Of a stretch of 26,955 bases of DNA, positions 16,401 through 23,061 are shown in pieces. Source of the stretch: Stenotrophomonas sp. Lineage in GTDB: Bacteria; Pseudomonadota; Gammaproteobacteria; Xanthomonadales; Xanthomonadaceae. The notes under the pieces are model-generated. The model did no database searches. It was not told the DNA's origin and saw nothing but the letters and a program-made list of their open reading frames with translations. Within the stretch, counting starts at the first letter, position 1, and every line of letters starts with the position of its first letter. The stretch is taken from NCBI GenBank assembly GCA_003248565.1, contig QFOV01000012.1, forward strand, positions 1-26,955. The letters are read 5' to 3'. The position numbers and the translations under genes were made by a program.

Positions 16401-18333
16401 TGTGGAAACGCTGGTGCGCGCGCCGATCCTGGCCGAGGCCAGCATGCCGCGGGTGATGGCACCGGGCGATCGCAGCACGGTCACCCTCGACGTGCAGAAC
16501 TTCACCGGCAAGCCCGGCGAGTTCAACGTGCGCGTCGACGGTGAAGGCCCGCTCGGCATCGCTGAGTCGACCCGTACGGTGCAACTGGCGGCGGACGCCA
16601 AGAGCACGCTGAGCTTCCCGCTGAGCGCGCAGGAAGGCTATAGCGTGGCCAAGGTGCGGGTGCGGGTGGACGGCAATGGCTTCAAGGTGGATCGCCGCTA
16701 CGACCTGCCGGTGCGTGCGGCGTGGCCGTCGGTGCTGCGCTCGCAGACCCGTACCCTGGATCCGTTGGCACCGATCACCCTGGACAGCAGCTTTGCCAAT
16801 GGCTTGATGGGCGGTTCGGTCAATGCGCGCATGCTGGTCAGTGCCTTGCCGCCGATCCCGTTCGCCTCGGCCCTGCAGGGCGCCTTGAACTATCCCTACG
16901 GCTGCGCCGAACAGACCACCAGCAAGGGGTATGCAGCGCTGATGCTGGATGAGGCCACGTCGGCGATGCTTGGTGCCGATGGCCTGGATGCCAAGGTCCG
17001 TCGTGAGCGCATGGAAGGTGCGTTCGGCCGGCTTGCGTCGATGCAGGTGTCCAACGGCAACTTCTCGATGTGGGGCGATGACGACTACATCAATCCGGCG
17101 CTGACGCCGTATGTCGCCGAGTTCCTGCTCGACGCCAAGGACGCAGGCTTCGCGGTGCCGGAGAACGTGCTGCAGAAGGCCTTGAACCGGATCAGCGAAG
17201 ACCTGCTCAGCGGCGGCAACCAGTTCTACGGCAGTGATCGCCGTGACGGCCTGAAGTTCGCCAACCAGGCCTATTCCGGCTATGTGCTGGCACGGGTCAA
17301 CCGCGCACCGCTGGGTACGCTGCGCACGCTGTGGGACAACGAGCGCAGCAAGGCGGTGACCGGCCTGTCGCTGGTCCATCTGGGTGCGGCCCTGGCGATC
17401 CAGGGCGACAGCAAGCGTGGCCAGGCGGCGATCGCCGCGGGTTTCGCCAAGTCCAGCGCCGACCGTCCGGAATACTTCGGCGACTACGGCACCCGCCTGC
17501 GCGACGAGGCTTTGATGATCGCCCTGCTGCATGAGCGCGGCCTGTCCAAGCCGGAATACGACGCGCGCGTGATCGATCTGGGACGCACGCTGGACGTGCG
17601 TCGTGGCAGTGGCCTGATGTGGCTGAGCACGCAGGAGCAGGTGGCACTGGCGCGCCTGGGCAAGGCCTTGATGGCCAACCAGAAGAAGCTGGTGTCCGGC
17701 GAACTGGCGGTTGGCGACAAGGTCGAGGACATCAGTGCACGCAAGGCCTTTGGTCGCGTGTTCGACATGGCGCAGCTGGCGCAGGGCGTACGGTTCTCGC
17801 CGCAGGGCGAGGCGCCGATGTTCGCCAGCCTCGACGTTGCCGGCATCCCGCGCCAGCCGCCGGCACCGGACAACAGCGTGATCGGCATCGAGCGTTCCTG
17901 GTTCGGCACCGACGGCAAGCCGTGGACGCCGCGTCCGTTGAAGGAAGGCGAGGCCCTGATCGTGCGCCTCAGCGTCACTTCCAACACGAACATGCCCGAT
18001 GCCTTGCTCACCGACCTGTTGCCGGCCGGCCTGGAAATCGAGAACTTCAACCTTGGCGATGCCAAGCAGTGGGCCGACGTGGTGGTGGGCGAGGTCAAGG
18101 TGAGTGACCGCTCCAGCGCTGCCGACGTCAAGCACGAGGAGTTCCGCGACGACCGCTATGTGGCCGCCTTGAAGCTGTCGCGTGGCAGCACAGCGCACGT
18201 GTTCTATCTGGTGCGTGCAGTCACTCCTGGCACGTACATGGTGCCGCCGCCGCTGGCCGAGGACATGTACCGTCCGGACATGCGCGGCGTGGGTCGTTCC
18301 AACCCCAGCACCATCACGGTGGTGCAGCCGTAG
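13414..18333 (+). CDS. Alpha-2-macroglobulin family lipoprotein with thioester motif
   Basis: Bacterial alpha-2-macroglobulins are large periplasmic lipoproteins thought to trap invading proteases: bait-region cleavage exposes a reactive thioester that binds the attacker. The 1639-residue protein begins with a lipoprotein signal ending LVAGC, so C25 would be acylated; serine follows, favouring outer-membrane sorting. The N-terminal half is a series of macroglobulin beta-domains (for example FAWSGRDLYRPGETVRISALL). The complement-like domain carries GCAEQ, with the thioester formed by C1164 and Q1167. SFANGLMG and WGDDDYINPALTPYVAEFL are typical of the YfhM/type I group. The ATG at 13414 has GGGAGG just upstream; the start at 13276 would lie within the preceding terminator. 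It precedes pbpC, as yfhM does in E. coli. Confidence 0.95.
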   Translation: MGNRMLKGMRWAAVALVALALVAGCSRNETGQLPGASGEAIQTKQEEVKGFAMLRAYPDQKGGDGLALAVEFSRPLVGTQDFDKLLRFEEKVGNEDSSWSLSDDGKTLRYPYVEAAKEYTLIISADLLAADGNRLGTEVKQKVFTGELDPAVGFASQGSVLPARESRGLPVVSVNVPEVDVEFLRVREKDLPTFFSQYQRGGRRGSWELDSEYGDKTPLNQLAEPVYVNRFILGGKQNERVLTYLPIQDVKELQQPGLYFAVMKRTGSFDSEFDTSFFTVSDIGLHTRAYKDKLFVHTASLADGAPAKKVELKVIDGKGEVILKGQTDGNGNALLNYTLDAAHVLVASSGSDTTMLPFNQPALDLSEFAVAGRQNANFDVFAWSGRDLYRPGETVRISALLRDNDGKTLAGPATGGQPVFLRLKQPDGKTFRETRLQPGEQGYFAFEQTIPMEAPTGRWTVEFRTDPASKEAVQGMTLRIEEFLPERMKLDLASAQKTLKPGEALKLQADAAYLYGAPADGNRFTARLAVAVEQHPVESMPGWFFGDPTVQLPREANDVIDTTLPKDGKLREDVALPAEAGKATTVAALLSGSVYETGGRTVTRTLKRVMWPAPALVALRPLFNDTDGADANANARFELMRVDADGKPQPAKGLKVTLVRELRDYHWTYTDNRWDYDFTRRFENKETRTIDAGATSARFDFPVEWGEYRVDVFDPATGLTMRYPFRAGWSWDDQNRGLDARPDKVKLSLDKNAYRAGDTVKVTLTPPHAGRGVLMVESDRMLYVQDIDAKPGSTFEIPVSKDWERHDVYITALVFRGGSAPSKITPARAVGVAHVPMDRRDRRVAVGLIAPKQMRPEQPMTVTVSAPELAGKPAHVTVSAVDVGILNITRFPVPDAPGHFFAQRRLGVDAYDIYGRVIESFEGNSGKLKFGGDMALAALPQAKRPTARVQTVDLFSGPVALDAKGDARVRLQVPDFNGTLRVSTMVYSADRYGNRDVETLVRAPILAEASMPRVMAPGDRSTVTLDVQNFTGKPGEFNVRVDGEGPLGIAESTRTVQLAADAKSTLSFPLSAQEGYSVAKVRVRVDGNGFKVDRRYDLPVRAAWPSVLRSQTRTLDPLAPITLDSSFANGLMGGSVNARMLVSALPPIPFASALQGALNYPYGCAEQTTSKGYAALMLDEATSAMLGADGLDAKVRRERMEGAFGRLASMQVSNGNFSMWGDDDYINPALTPYVAEFLLDAKDAGFAVPENVLQKALNRISEDLLSGGNQFYGSDRRDGLKFANQAYSGYVLARVNRAPLGTLRTLWDNERSKAVTGLSLVHLGAALAIQGDSKRGQAAIAAGFAKSSADRPEYFGDYGTRLRDEALMIALLHERGLSKPEYDARVIDLGRTLDVRRGSGLMWLSTQEQVALARLGKALMANQKKLVSGELAVGDKVEDISARKAFGRVFDMAQLAQGVRFSPQGEAPMFASLDVAGIPRQPPAPDNSVIGIERSWFGTDGKPWTPRPLKEGEALIVRLSVTSNTNMPDALLTDLLPAGLEIENFNLGDAKQWADVVVGEVKVSDRSSAADVKHEEFRDDRYVAALKLSRGSTAHVFYLVRAVTPGTYMVPPPLAEDMYRPDMRGVGRSNPSTITVVQP

Positions 18334-18338
18334 TCGCT

Positions 18339-18528
18339 TGCTCCCTCCCTTTGCCAACGGCAAGGGGAGGGCCGGGGAGGGGTAAGCTCTCCCACGGCCA
18401 AGCCGTTCCGCCGCAGCGGCACAGTCAGCAAACGCGGCGTCAGGCAGCTGCTCCTGCTCCCTCCCTTTGCCAACGGCAAGGGGAGGGCTGGGGAGGGGTA
18501 AGCTCTCCCACGGCCAAGCCATTCCGCC
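18339..18528. repeat. Duplicated 74-bp palindromic repeat between the macroglobulin gene and pbpC
   Basis: Copies at 18339-18412 and 18455-18528 differ at about two positions and are offset by 116 bp. Each contains CCTCCCTTTGCC-AAC-GGCAAGGGGAGG, a long hairpin, followed by GGGGAGGGGTAAGCT and CCCACGGCCAAGCC. The family also occurs, inverted, at 5300-5358. These repeats fill most of the 231-bp gap; no promoter for pbpC is obvious. Confidence 0.85.
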
Positions 18529-18564
18529 CCTGCTCCACAGGCAACGTTTGAAGAACCATCCACA

Positions 18565-20949
18565 GTGAACACGCACGCCCCCAGGCTGAAACATGTTGCC
18601 ACCCGCGTGCGCACCATCTTCACGCTCCGCAATCTGCGCTGGGCGCTTGCCGCCCTGCTGGCCTTGCTGCTGGTGCTGGACCTGGCATTTCCGTTGCCGC
18701 TGCCGAAATCACGCGACACCAGCACGCTGGTGGTCGCGCGCGACGGCACACCGCTGCGTGCCTTCGCTGATGCAGAAGGCGTGTGGCGTTACCCGGCTGA
18801 TGCAAAGACCATCTCGCCGCTGTACCTGCAGGCCTTGCTGACCTACGAAGACCGCTGGTTCTGGCGCCACCCCGGCATCAACCCGTGGGCGCTTGCGCGC
18901 GCTGGCAAGCAGATGCTGCTGGAGCGACGCATCGTCTCCGGTGGCTCGACCCTGACCATGCAGGTCGCGCGCATCCTCGATCCGCATACGCGCACGCCCT
19001 GGGGCAAACTCAAACAGCTGCTGCGTGCGCTGCAGCTGGAAGTGCACCTGAGCAAGGCACAGATCCTTGACCTGTACCTGGAGCGCGCGCCTTACGGCGG
19101 CACCATCGAAGGTGTGGAAGCGGCGAGTTGGGCCTATCTGGGCAAGTCGGCCACGCATCTGTCGCAGGCCGAGGCCGCATTGCTGGCGGTGCTGCCGCAG
19201 TCGCCCAGCCGGCTGCGTCCTGATCGGCACCCGGAAGCCGCACAGCGCGCCCGCGACAAGGTGCTGGCACGCATGGCCGAGCTCAAGGTGTGGTCGGCTG
19301 ACGATGTCGCCGATGCGCGCATCGAGCCGGTGGTGGCACGTTCACTGCAACAGCCTTTGCATGCCGCCCTGCTGGCGCAGCGCATGCGCAGCACTTATCC
19401 ACGAGTACCGCAGATCGAAACCACGATCGACAGCGGCCTGCAACGTACTTTGGAAGAACGTGTCTCTTCCTATTTCTCACAACTGCCGGAACGCACCTCG
19501 GCCGCGCTGCTGGTGATGGACAACAACACGCTGGAAGCGCGCGCCTATGTCGGTTCGGTCACCTTTGCCGACAAGGCGCGGCTTGGCCATGTGGACATGG
19601 TGCAGGCGTGGCGTTCGCCGGGTTCAACGCTCAAGCCGTTCCTGTATGGCATGGCGCTGGATGATGGGCTGATCCATTCAGAGAGCCTGATCGTCGATGC
19701 GCCGCAGAGTTTTGGTGGCTACCGTCCCGGCAATTTCGATGCGGCTTTCAACGGACCGGTTGGCGCGGCAACTGCCTTGCGCTTGTCCTTGAACGTGCCG
19801 TCGGTGGATCTGCTGGACAGGGTTGGCCCATCGCGGTTCGCTGCACGATTGGGTAATGCCGGCATCAATCTGCGTTTCCCGCATGGCACGCAGCCCAGCC
19901 TTGCGTTGATACTCGGTGGTACCGGGGCGCGCCTGGAGGATCTGGTCGGTGCGTTCTCCGCGCTCAACCGGGAAGGTATCGCCGGTCGCGTCCGCTACAC
20001 GCCGAACGACCCTCGCATCGAGCGCCGGCTGGTATCGCCGGGTGCCGCATGGATCGTGCGCGATGTGCTCGAATCCAATCCGCGACCGGGCTATGGCGTG
20101 GGTACCTTCGATACTGGCAACCGCCCGCGCGTGGCGTGGAAGACCGGTACCAGCTACGGCTACCGCGACGCCTGGGCAATCGGCGGCACCCGCTCCTATA
20201 CCGTCGGCGTCTGGGTCGGTCGTCCGGATGGCACGCCGTTGCCGGGGCAGTACGGCGCGGTGACGGCCTTGCCGCTGATGTTCGAGGTGATCGACAGTCT
20301 GCCGCGCCAGGCCGGTGACAACGCCGTGCGCGCACGTCCGGACAGCGTCAGCGAAGTCGAGATCTGCTGGCCACTGGGCATTGCCGCCGAGCAGACGCCG
20401 CCTGCGATGTGCCAGCGCCGCTTCCCCGCCTGGGTGTTGGACGGCGTGGTGCCGCCAAGCTTCCCTGAGCGTGAGGCAAGGTTCTGGCAATCCGGGCGCA
20501 TGCGCTACCAGGTGGATGCAACGACGGGCCAGCGGCTGTCGCCCGGCTGCGAAGGCCATCCACAGGTCGAGGACCGGGAGATCGCACGCTGGCCAGCGAT
20601 GGCGTCGCCTTGGCTGACCGTGGCGCAACGGCAGGCACAAAGCCTGCCGCCTCTGGCAGCGGACTGCGCCGATGACGGGCGGCAGTCCGATGGCGTACTG
20701 CATATCGATGGCTTGAATGACCTGGCCACGCTGGCGCGCCCGCCGGGTGCACAGCATGGCCCGCGCCTGCAGCTGCGCGCGCTGGGCAGCGAAGCGACGA
20801 TTGAATGGCTGCTCGACGGCCGCTGGATAGCGCAGACACAAGGCGCACGCACCTTCACCCGCGACTTCAACGATGCCGGCGAACACACCCTGACGGCGCT
20901 GGCTGCCGACGGCACATGGACGCGCGTCCGCTTCCGCGTAGTGAACTGA
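18565..20949 (+). CDS. pbpC: Penicillin-binding protein 1C
   Basis: PbpC is a bifunctional class A peptidoglycan synthase anchored in the inner membrane. The 794-residue protein has a short cytosolic tail, one transmembrane helix (about residues 27-46), a GT51 glycosyltransferase domain with TYEDRWFWRHPGI (catalytic E95) and GGSTLTMQ, and a transpeptidase domain with S354-T-L-K357, S408-L-N410 and K526-T-G-T529. A C-terminal beta-rich BiPBP_C domain typical of PBP1C ends the protein. No ATG fits; the GTG at 18565 (NTHAPRLKH) is the best start, with GAAGAA at 18550-18555 as a weak ribosome site. It lies downstream of the macroglobulin gene; the pairing fits the proposal that the macroglobulin defends the periplasm when peptidoglycan is breached. 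Confidence 0.95.
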   Translation: MNTHAPRLKHVATRVRTIFTLRNLRWALAALLALLLVLDLAFPLPLPKSRDTSTLVVARDGTPLRAFADAEGVWRYPADAKTISPLYLQALLTYEDRWFWRHPGINPWALARAGKQMLLERRIVSGGSTLTMQVARILDPHTRTPWGKLKQLLRALQLEVHLSKAQILDLYLERAPYGGTIEGVEAASWAYLGKSATHLSQAEAALLAVLPQSPSRLRPDRHPEAAQRARDKVLARMAELKVWSADDVADARIEPVVARSLQQPLHAALLAQRMRSTYPRVPQIETTIDSGLQRTLEERVSSYFSQLPERTSAALLVMDNNTLEARAYVGSVTFADKARLGHVDMVQAWRSPGSTLKPFLYGMALDDGLIHSESLIVDAPQSFGGYRPGNFDAAFNGPVGAATALRLSLNVPSVDLLDRVGPSRFAARLGNAGINLRFPHGTQPSLALILGGTGARLEDLVGAFSALNREGIAGRVRYTPNDPRIERRLVSPGAAWIVRDVLESNPRPGYGVGTFDTGNRPRVAWKTGTSYGYRDAWAIGGTRSYTVGVWVGRPDGTPLPGQYGAVTALPLMFEVIDSLPRQAGDNAVRARPDSVSEVEICWPLGIAAEQTPPAMCQRRFPAWVLDGVVPPSFPEREARFWQSGRMRYQVDATTGQRLSPGCEGHPQVEDREIARWPAMASPWLTVAQRQAQSLPPLAADCADDGRQSDGVLHIDGLNDLATLARPPGAQHGPRLQLRALGSEATIEWLLDGRWIAQTQGARTFTRDFNDAGEHTLTALAADGTWTRVRFRVVN

Positions 20950-20959
20950 GAAGCGCAAT

Positions 20960-21249
20960 GTAGTGCCGAGCCATGCTCGACAGGGGCTTTCCCAGCAGTG
21001 CCCTGTAGTGCCGAGCCATGCTCGGCAGGGGCGTTGCCAGCAATACCGCCCGCTTGTAGGAGCGGCGTAAGCCGCGAAACAACAAATGAATCAAGTTGCA
21101 GCGATCCCTGCAATTTCATTGGTGTCAGCTTCGGGGCTTACACCGCTCCTACAACATGGGTTTGTCGGCAAAGCTCCAGCCGAGCATGGCTCGGCTCTAC
21201 AACGTTGGGTTTGTCGGTAAAGCTTCAGCCGAGCATGGCTCAGCTCTAC
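20960..21249. repeat. Nested mirror-image array of GTAG-type REP palindromes
   Basis: Forward SMAG-like elements (GTAGTGCCGAGCCATGCTCG) lie at 20960-20986 and 21005-21032. Next comes a forward GTAGGAGCGGC element at 21056-21080 and its inverse at 21129-21154. Inverse SMAG-like elements ending GGCTCGGCTCTAC or GGCTCAGCTCTAC follow at 21172-21200 and 21221-21249. The centre holds its own inverted repeat, AATGAA...TTGCAG and CTGCAA...TTCATT. This occupies nearly the whole 312-bp gap between pbpC and the convergent ferritin-like gene. Confidence 0.85.
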
Positions 21250-21261
21250 CACGTCTCCGGC

Positions 21262-21837
21262 TTACTCACCTATCCAGCCTTCCAGCATGTCAGCGAAATC
21301 GTCGGCATGCTCCTCCTCCTGCGCCAGTATCTGCTCCAGGATGCGCTTGGTGGTGGTGTCCTTGTCGCCGATGAAGTTGATCATCTCTCGGTAACTGTCG
21401 ATGGCGATGCGCTCGGCGATCAGGTTCTCGCGCACCATGTCGCGCAGATTGCCGCCTTCCTTGTATTCGGCGTGTGCGCGGGCGGTGAGGGTGTCCGGAT
21501 TGAGGTCGGGTTCGCCGCCCAGTTGCACGATGCGTTCGGATAGCAGGGCGGCATGTGCCTGCTCCTGCTGCGCGTGCTCAAGGAACTCGGCCTTGACCGA
21601 GTCGGCGAGCATGCCCTTGGCCATGTAGTAATGCCGGTAATAGCGCAGCACGCACACCCATTCGGTGGCCAGCGCGTCGTTGAGCAGTTTGATCACCGCT
21701 GGGCGGTTGGCACTGTAGGTGGGCGTGACCGCGCCATCCTCGATGCTCTTGCGCGCGTTGGCGCGCAGGGTTTTCCGATCGGTGATTCCTGCCAACTGCG
21801 TTGCTTTTGTCGGCTTGGCGGCGGGCTGCTTGCTCAT
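21262..21837 (-). CDS. Ferritin-like (bacterioferritin/Dps-like) protein
   Basis: This 191-residue protein has a four-helix ferritin-like domain after a lysine- and alanine-rich N-terminal tail of about 40 residues. Putative diiron ligands can be placed at E59 (LATEWVCVLRYY), E92-x-x-H95 (QQEQAHA), E142 (LIAERIAI) and E174-x-x-H177 (QEEEHADDF), which is the ferroxidase pattern. This suggests cytosolic iron oxidation or storage, or protection from peroxide. It lacks a haem-ligand methionine that I could assign confidently, so bacterioferritin proper is uncertain; the basic tail might bind DNA as in some Dps proteins. The ATG at 21837 is preceded by a purine-rich AGAAGGAAAGG. It lies 26 bp downstream of the peroxiredoxin gene on the same strand and is probably co-transcribed, a sensible oxidative-stress pair. 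Confidence 0.87.
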   Translation of the reverse strand: MSKQPAAKPTKATQLAGITDRKTLRANARKSIEDGAVTPTYSANRPAVIKLLNDALATEWVCVLRYYRHYYMAKGMLADSVKAEFLEHAQQEQAHAALLSERIVQLGGEPDLNPDTLTARAHAEYKEGGNLRDMVRENLIAERIAIDSYREMINFIGDKDTTTKRILEQILAQEEEHADDFADMLEGWIGE

Positions 21838-21863
21838 GGCTGGCCTTTCCTTCTATTGAACCC

Positions 21864-22346
21864 CTAGCTGGGGAGATGGGCGAGCACGTGCTCGGCCCCG
21901 GATACCTCGAATTGTCCTGGCTGTTCGATGTATGTAGCGCGGACCACACCGTTCTCGATGTACAGCGCAAAACGACGCGAACGGATGCCCATGCCGGAGG
22001 CGCTGGCATCCATTTCCAGGCCCAGCGCGCGGGTGAAGTCGCCGTTGCCGTCTGACAGCATCTGCAAGCCATCCGGTACCGATTGGCTCTTGGCCCAGGC
22101 CTGCATCACGAACGGGTCGTTGACCGCCATGCAGAACACTTCGATGCCGCGGTTGCGGAAATCCTCGAAATGCTCGACATAACCGGGCAGGTGGCGGGCC
22201 GAGCAGGTCGGGGTGAATGCGCCGGGCACGGCGAACAGCACCGCCCTGCGGCCATCGAACAATGCGTGGGTGTCGATCGTTTCCAGCCCTTCGCGCAGAC
22301 GCTTGAGAGTGACTTCAGGGATGCGGTCGCCAACGTTGATGGACAT
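21864..22346 (-). CDS. Prx5-type peroxiredoxin
   Basis: This 160-residue thiol peroxidase reduces hydrogen peroxide and alkyl hydroperoxides in the cytosol. The Prx5 subfamily signature is clear: VPGAFTPTCSARHLPGY, with the peroxidatic cysteine at C48, then NDPFVMQAWAKS and LSDGNGDFTRALGLEMDAS. A second cysteine, C72 (EVFCMAVND), sits at the position conserved in glutaredoxin-dependent Prx5 proteins; whether it resolves the disulfide is not readable here. The ATG at 22346 follows TAGGAG. A sigma70-like promoter with TTGACG and TTTAAA lies immediately upstream. It is the first gene of a peroxiredoxin-ferritin unit and is divergent from hsp20. Confidence 0.94.
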   Translation of the reverse strand: MSINVGDRIPEVTLKRLREGLETIDTHALFDGRRAVLFAVPGAFTPTCSARHLPGYVEHFEDFRNRGIEVFCMAVNDPFVMQAWAKSQSVPDGLQMLSDGNGDFTRALGLEMDASASGMGIRSRRFALYIENGVVRATYIEQPGQFEVSGAEHVLAHLPS

Positions 22347-22371
22347 GCAGGACTCCTAGGCTGAATTGAAG

Positions 22372-22401
22372 TTTAAAGAGACGGTGGAAGCACCGCGTCA
22401 A
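22372..22401 (-). promoter_or_regulatory. Sigma70-like promoter of the peroxiredoxin-ferritin unit
   Basis: On the minus strand, TTGACG (22401-22396) matches the -35 consensus in five of six positions. TTTAAA (22377-22372) follows after 18 bp. The spacer holds a CGGTG-GAAG-CACCG inverted repeat (22382-22395) that could be an operator. The start point would be near 22365. Confidence 0.55.
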
Positions 22402-22404
22402 CAG

Positions 22405-22430
22405 CTTGAAAAGGCGGTCTTCACACAATA
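22405..22430 (+). promoter_or_regulatory. Sigma32-like heat-shock promoter of hsp20
   Basis: CTTGAAA at 22405-22411 matches the sigma32 -35 element. After 12-13 bp, CACAATA (22424-22430) is a poor match to CCCCATnTa. Position upstream of a small heat-shock gene supports it. The predicted start, near 22437, coincides with the first leader hairpin. The -35 box is only 3 bp from that of the divergent peroxiredoxin promoter. Confidence 0.45.
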
Positions 22431-22438
22431 CGTCGTGT

Positions 22439-22494
22439 GCATGGGAAAGGCAGCGCCATTCCGGCATGCCAGTCCCCATATCTTGCAGGAGGAC
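22439..22494 (+). promoter_or_regulatory. Candidate RNA thermometer in the hsp20 leader
   Basis: Two consecutive hairpins can be drawn. Hairpin 1 (22439-22469) pairs GCATG/CATGC, GGAA/TTCC and GGC/GCC with small bulges. Hairpin 2 (22472-22494) pairs GTCC-CC with GG-A-GGAC, leaving one bulged A and a 10-nt loop, and buries the AGGAGG Shine-Dalgarno (22487-22492). This resembles the layout of ROSE-type thermometers, although the ROSE UYGCU motif is not on the pairing strand. Confidence 0.45.
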
Positions 22495-22497
22495 ATC

Positions 22498-22935
22498 ATG
22501 AGCATCGTACGTTACCGCCAGTGGCCGACCCAGTCCGAGATTCATCAGTTGTTGTCGCCATTGCTTGAAACCGTCACCAACAGCAGCGCGTCAGCCTGGG
22601 TGCCTGCGGTCGATATCCGCGAGGAAACTGGCCGGTTCGTTGTTTCGGCAGACCTGCCCGGCGTGGATGCTTCCAGCATCGACGTGCAGATGGAAAAGGG
22701 CGTGTTGACCATCAGCGGTCAGCGCAGCGCGCCTGAGCTGGCTGAAGGCCAGCGTCTGACCCGCAGTGAACGCGGCCAGGGTGCCTTCAACCGCCGTTTC
22801 GTGCTGCCTGACAGCGCCGATGCCGAGGGCATCGTGGCCCATAGCCACAATGGCGTATTGGAAGTGCGCATTCCCAAGCGCAGCGAGGCGGCACCGCGCC
22901 GCATCCAGGTGGTGCAGGGCCAGCCCAGCGCCTGA
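22498..22935 (+). CDS. Small heat-shock protein, Hsp20/alpha-crystallin family
   Basis: Hsp20 proteins are ATP-independent holdases that bind unfolding proteins in the cytosol. This 145-residue protein has a short N-terminal arm, an alpha-crystallin domain from about residue 35 (WVPAVDIREETGRFVVSADLPGV, then VQMEKGVLTISGQR and GAFNRRFVLPDSAD) and the conserved HNGVLEVRIPK. A short tail with RRIQV ends the chain and may act as the I-x-V-like assembly motif. The ATG at 22498 is set by AGGAGG at 22487-22492; an in-frame start at 22366 would cover the promoter and is rejected. Upstream are a heat-shock-like promoter and a foldable leader; cbpA follows on the same strand, 126 bp on. Confidence 0.95.
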   Translation: MSIVRYRQWPTQSEIHQLLSPLLETVTNSSASAWVPAVDIREETGRFVVSADLPGVDASSIDVQMEKGVLTISGQRSAPELAEGQRLTRSERGQGAFNRRFVLPDSADAEGIVAHSHNGVLEVRIPKRSEAAPRRIQVVQGQPSA

Positions 22936-22963
22936 CGGCGTGAGCGAACTTCCACCTGCGCAG

Positions 22964-23048
22964 GCGCCGTGGCCCGGTAGAATGGGGCCACGGTGCTTGC
23001 CGATTGCACGATGGCCCGTTGCCGCAAGGTGTCGGGCCAGCTTTTTTT
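22964..23048 (+). terminator. Attenuator-like four-segment structure between hsp20 and cbpA
   Basis: Segment 1 (CCGTGGCCC, 22967-22975) pairs with segment 2 (GGGCCACGG, 22985-22993). Segment 3 (TGGCCCG, 23012-23018) pairs with segment 4 (CGGGCCA, 23033-23039), followed by GC and seven T residues (23042-23048), an intrinsic terminator. Segment 2 can instead pair with segment 3 through GGGCCA/TGGCCC, an antiterminator. The T-tract ends 13 nt before the cbpA start. TAGAAT (22978-22983) in the first loop could be a -10 box. Confidence 0.55.
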
Positions 23049-23061
23049 CAGAGGTGTGAGG

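Noticed and set aside
13384..18594. A 1736-codon open frame antisense to the macroglobulin gene
   Set aside because: Its composition (rich in H, R, Q, G, A) is that of a shadow frame of GC-rich coding DNA. It has no recognisable domain, and the sense frame has a lipobox, thioester motif and ribosome site.
20960..21249. Possible attachment site or insertion sequence remnant
   Set aside because: No transposase or integrase fragment or target duplication is visible; the repeats are fully explained as REP-type palindromes.
22366..22497. A 44-residue N-terminal extension of Hsp20
   Set aside because: It would cover the promoter and leader hairpins. The strong AGGAGG supports the start at 22498.
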